Assembly (NCBI GenBank): GCA_029883965.1 | Contig: JAOUIN010000105.1 | Span: 1-8,036 of the forward strand | Length of the DNA stretch: 8,036 bases | Origin: Betaproteobacteria bacterium | Lineage (GTDB): Bacteria > Pseudomonadota > Gammaproteobacteria > Burkholderiales > SG8-41 | Reading direction: 5' to 3' | Shown: positions 5,772-8,036 of the stretch, in pieces | Numbering within the stretch: the stretch's first letter is position 1 | Layout of the letters: each line of letters starts with the position of its first letter | The notes under the pieces: generated by a model | What the model was told of the DNA's origin: nothing | Databases searched by the model: none | What the model saw: only the letters and a program-made list of their open reading frames with translations | Made by a program: the position numbers and the translations under genes

Positions 5772-7856
5772 ATGCGTCACAAGACACTGCTTTGCAATTG
5801 CAACCGGACCATGCAAATCGACGGCAAGGCGGTTGCCCGCGGACTGAGCGTGAATGAACTGCCGCCGGTGCAGAGTGAAATGTGCCGGCGCCATCTCGCT
5901 GCATTCGAGTCCGCAGTCAAATCCGGCGACGATCTGCTGATCGCCTGTACGCAGGAGGCGCCGCTGTTCACAGCGTTGCACGAGGAGCTCGGCGGCACCG
6001 GTGCCATCAGTTTTGTCAACGTGCGCGAGACGGGCGGCTGGTCGGATGAAGGGCAGCAGGCTGCGCCGAAAATGGCGGCGTTGCTGGCGGCCGCAGATGT
6101 GTCCGATGCGGAGCCGGTGACCACGGTCAATTACGAAGCCGGCAGCGACCTGCTGATCATTGGTCCCGCTGCGGCTGCGCTGGCATGGGCGGAGCGGCTG
6201 GCTGAACAGTTATCCGTGACGGTGTTGATCACAGACAGCGGACGGGGCGCGGAGCTGCCGGTGGAGCGTCGCTATCCGGTGTATTCGGGAAAGGTGACTG
6301 CGCTGAGCGGCTATCTGGGCGAATTCAACGTGGCCTGGGCCCAGCAAAACCCGATCGATCTCGAGGCCTGCACGCGTTGCGGTGCCTGCGTAGCGGCTTG
6401 TCCAGAACACGCGATCGACTTCAGCTACCAGATCGACATGGACAAATGCAAAGCGCACCGTAAATGCGTTACGGCGTGCGGTACCATCCATGCCATTGAT
6501 TTTCAAAGGAATCCTGACGCCGTGACGCGTGAAGACCGCTTCGACCTGGTACTGGATCTGGCGGAGGTACCGCAGATCCGGCTGCATCAGCCGCCGCAGG
6601 GATATCTGGCGCCGGGGCGCGACCCGCTGGAGCAGGCGCTGGCTGCCGCGAAACTGACACAGCTCGTCGGCACCTTCGAAAAGCCGAAGTTCTTTGTCTA
6701 CAAGGAAAAGCTCTGCGCCCACTCGCGCTCGGAAATCGTCGGCTGCCGCCAGTGCATCGACGTGTGTTCAACCGGCGCAATCCGCAGTGTCATCAAGGAG
6801 AACCGGGTCGAGGTTGAGCCTCATCTGTGCATGGGGTGCGGCGCGTGTGCGACGGTGTGCCCGTCAGGTGCAATGACTTACGCCTATCCGCGTGTGGCCG
6901 ATGTCGGTGCGCGCCTGAAGGCTGCGCTCAAGGCGTACGCGGCAGCGGGCGGCAAAAACCCGCGGCTGCTGATTCACAACAACACCGACGGGCGCGAACT
7001 GATCGCACAACTGGGCCGGCGCGGCCGAGGCTTGCCGGCGAATGTCATTCCGATTGAAATCCTGCATGTGGCGTCAGTGGGCATTGACCTGATGCTGGGC
7101 GGTGTCGCGCTGGGTGCAGCGGAGGTCATGGTGCTGGCGGCAGGGTCCGAAGCGCCGGAGTATCTGGAGGCGCTCGGCCGGCAGATGGCCCTGGGCGAGG
7201 AAATTCTGACCGGTTTCGGTCATGCCGGTGGCCGTTTGCAGTTGCTGACGGCGGAAGACCAGCAGCAACTCGAGCCGTTGATCTGGGCGCTGCCGACACC
7301 GGCAGCGATCACGGCGGCTACATTCAACCTGACCAACGAGAAGCGCAGCACGCTGGACTTCGTATTTGATCACCTGCGCAGTCAGGGTGATGCCAAGCCG
7401 GAGACGATCGCGTTGAATGCGGGAGCCCCGTTCGGCAACATCGTCGTGGATAGCGCCAAATGCACGTTGTGCATGGCCTGCGTCGGTGGTTGTCCGGAAG
7501 GAGCGTTGCTCGACTCAAAGGAGTCACCTGCACTGCGTTTCATAGAACGAAATTGCGTGCAATGCGGATTGTGCGTACGCACATGTCCCGAGCAGGCGCT
7601 GTCTCTCGATCCGCGACTATCGCTGGCCGCGCAAGCCAAACAGCCAAGGACGTTGAACGAAGCCACTGCATTCGATTGCATCAAATGTGGAAAACCTTTT
7701 GGAACCAAACAGATGGTCGACAACATGCTGGCGAAGCTGGGCCAGCATTCGATGTTTGCACAGCCCGGTGCGCTGGACCGGATCAAGATGTGTGCCGATT
7801 GTCGTGTGATTGATCTCATGCAGAATTCGCTGCACGGCAACATCAATGATCAGTAA
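5772..7856 (+). CDS. Large multi-cluster 4Fe-4S ferredoxin-type protein, FDH-associated, possibly HdrA/MvhD-derived
   Basis: A 694-residue cytoplasmic-looking electron-transfer or assembly protein; ATG at 5772 follows GGGAAG (5763-5768). Domains in order: an N-terminal module with Cys8/Cys10 (LCNCN), Cys38 and Cys59; a Rossmann-like stretch (127-155, LLIIGPAAAALAW) without GxGxxG; ferredoxin block 1 with Cys200/203/206/210 and then Cys226-His229-Cys232-Cys236; block 2 with Cys315-x9-Cys325/328/332 and Cys353/356/359/363; a cysteine-free region (about 395-500) whose hydrophobic pattern recalls MvhD; block 3 with Cys564/567/570/574 and Cys595/598/601/605; and a C-terminal CxxC-x34-CxxC (636/639 and 674/677). 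This could support about six cubane clusters. Proteins of this kind accompany DUF3305/DUF3306/TorD at FDH loci. The iron-sulfur call is secure. A role as electron conduit, FDH partner subunit or maturation factor is not decided by sequence. Confidence 0.9.
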   Translation: MRHKTLLCNCNRTMQIDGKAVARGLSVNELPPVQSEMCRRHLAAFESAVKSGDDLLIACTQEAPLFTALHEELGGTGAISFVNVRETGGWSDEGQQAAPKMAALLAAADVSDAEPVTTVNYEAGSDLLIIGPAAAALAWAERLAEQLSVTVLITDSGRGAELPVERRYPVYSGKVTALSGYLGEFNVAWAQQNPIDLEACTRCGACVAACPEHAIDFSYQIDMDKCKAHRKCVTACGTIHAIDFQRNPDAVTREDRFDLVLDLAEVPQIRLHQPPQGYLAPGRDPLEQALAAAKLTQLVGTFEKPKFFVYKEKLCAHSRSEIVGCRQCIDVCSTGAIRSVIKENRVEVEPHLCMGCGACATVCPSGAMTYAYPRVADVGARLKAALKAYAAAGGKNPRLLIHNNTDGRELIAQLGRRGRGLPANVIPIEILHVASVGIDLMLGGVALGAAEVMVLAAGSEAPEYLEALGRQMALGEEILTGFGHAGGRLQLLTAEDQQQLEPLIWALPTPAAITAATFNLTNEKRSTLDFVFDHLRSQGDAKPETIALNAGAPFGNIVVDSAKCTLCMACVGGCPEGALLDSKESPALRFIERNCVQCGLCVRTCPEQALSLDPRLSLAAQAKQPRTLNEATAFDCIKCGKPFGTKQMVDNMLAKLGQHSMFAQPGALDRIKMCADCRVIDLMQNSLHGNINDQ

Positions 7857-7884
7857 TTGACCTTAATTTTTGTAATGTTATTTT
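7857..7884 (+). promoter_or_regulatory. Candidate promoter in the AT-rich spacer before the TorD-like gene
   Basis: Directly after the ferredoxin stop codon, TTGACC (7857-7862, matching TTGAC of the -35 consensus) is followed after 16 bases by TATTTT (7879-7884, four of six for -10). The whole 86-base spacer (7857-7942) is far more AT-rich than the flanking genes. It has no clear terminator hairpin. It may start a second transcript for torD and the downstream FDH genes. Confidence 0.35.
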
Positions 7885-7942
7885 GCTGCCGGGATTGGTG
7901 GAATTTTTGTGGAAAGCACCCTAAGATAGGCAGTAATTCACA

Positions 7943-8036
7943 ATGATGATGGCAACTACAGAAAATGTTATCGGCGCGGCTCCGGTTGCGGCTGCTGCGG
8001 AGAACGACGCGAGGGCGGCTTTGTATGCCGTGCTGG
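7943..8036 (+). CDS. TorD-family molybdoenzyme chaperone, 3'-truncated by the window edge
   Basis: Only 31 codons and one base are visible. Three consecutive ATG codons (7943, 7946, 7949) could each start the protein; the first is used here. The N terminus is a variable Ala-rich stretch leading into ENDARAALYAVL, which fits the first helix of TorD-family chaperones (R-x-x-LY-x-LL pattern). TorD-like proteins bind the Tat leader and the immature catalytic subunit of molybdoenzymes so that the cofactor is inserted before export. The position after the DUF3305, DUF3306 and ferredoxin genes is where such FDH loci usually carry this gene, and that context carries much of the call. The remaining roughly 170-200 residues lie outside the window. 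Confidence 0.68.
   Translation, partial: MMMATTENVIGAAPVAAAAENDARAALYAVL

Noticed and set aside
7851..7938. CAGTAATT occurring twice, exactly 80 bases apart, around the ferredoxin-torD spacer
   Set aside because: Eight bases in AT-rich sequence is easily chance; the first copy includes the stop codon and no longer similarity extends on either side.

Overview
The window is dense, GC-rich bacterial DNA with short gaps and tightly overlapping genes. The best fit is a beta- or gammaproteobacterial chromosome. That placement is inferred from protein style (E. coli-type Glk, MoaA/MobA/FdhD, and the DUF3305/DUF3306/ferredoxin/TorD set); there is no rRNA or other phylogenetic marker to settle it. 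I see no mobile elements, CRISPR arrays, tRNAs or rRNAs.

Layout. (1) Positions 1-899 (+) hold the 3' part of a glucokinase gene that starts before the window. (2) Positions 975-2039 (+) hold a complete NAD-type isocitrate/isopropylmalate-dehydrogenase-family gene whose substrate cannot be read from sequence. (3) Positions 2069-4532 (-) hold a compact operon transcribed moaA > fdhD > mobA, with start and stop codons overlapping at both junctions. (4) Positions 4533-4656 are a divergent control region with overlapping inverted repeats and a plausible moaA promoter. (5) Positions 4657-8036 (+) run outward: a DUF3305 protein, a DUF3306 protein, a 694-residue multi-cluster iron-sulfur protein, an AT-rich spacer with a possible promoter, and the first 31 codons of a TorD-family chaperone gene cut by the window edge.

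How the genes fit together. Parts 3-5 look like a formate dehydrogenase (FDH) maturation island read in two directions. MoaA makes the first molybdopterin precursor. MobA attaches GMP to Moco. FdhD passes sulfur to the Mo/W-bis-MGD cofactor of FDH. A TorD-like protein would chaperone the catalytic subunit before Tat export. DUF3305 and DUF3306 proteins are conserved companions of such FDH loci with no defined biochemical role. The catalytic FDH subunits should lie just to the right of the window.

The most interesting item is the 694-residue iron-sulfur protein. It has three ferredoxin-like cysteine blocks (six cluster motifs, one with His in place of Cys and one with a stretched spacing), an N-terminal CxC module, a Rossmann-like stretch without GxGxxG, a region I think resembles a cysteine-less MvhD domain, and a C-terminal pair of CxxC motifs. 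It may be a degenerate HdrA/MvhD-type electron-transfer scaffold recruited to formate metabolism, but that is inference.
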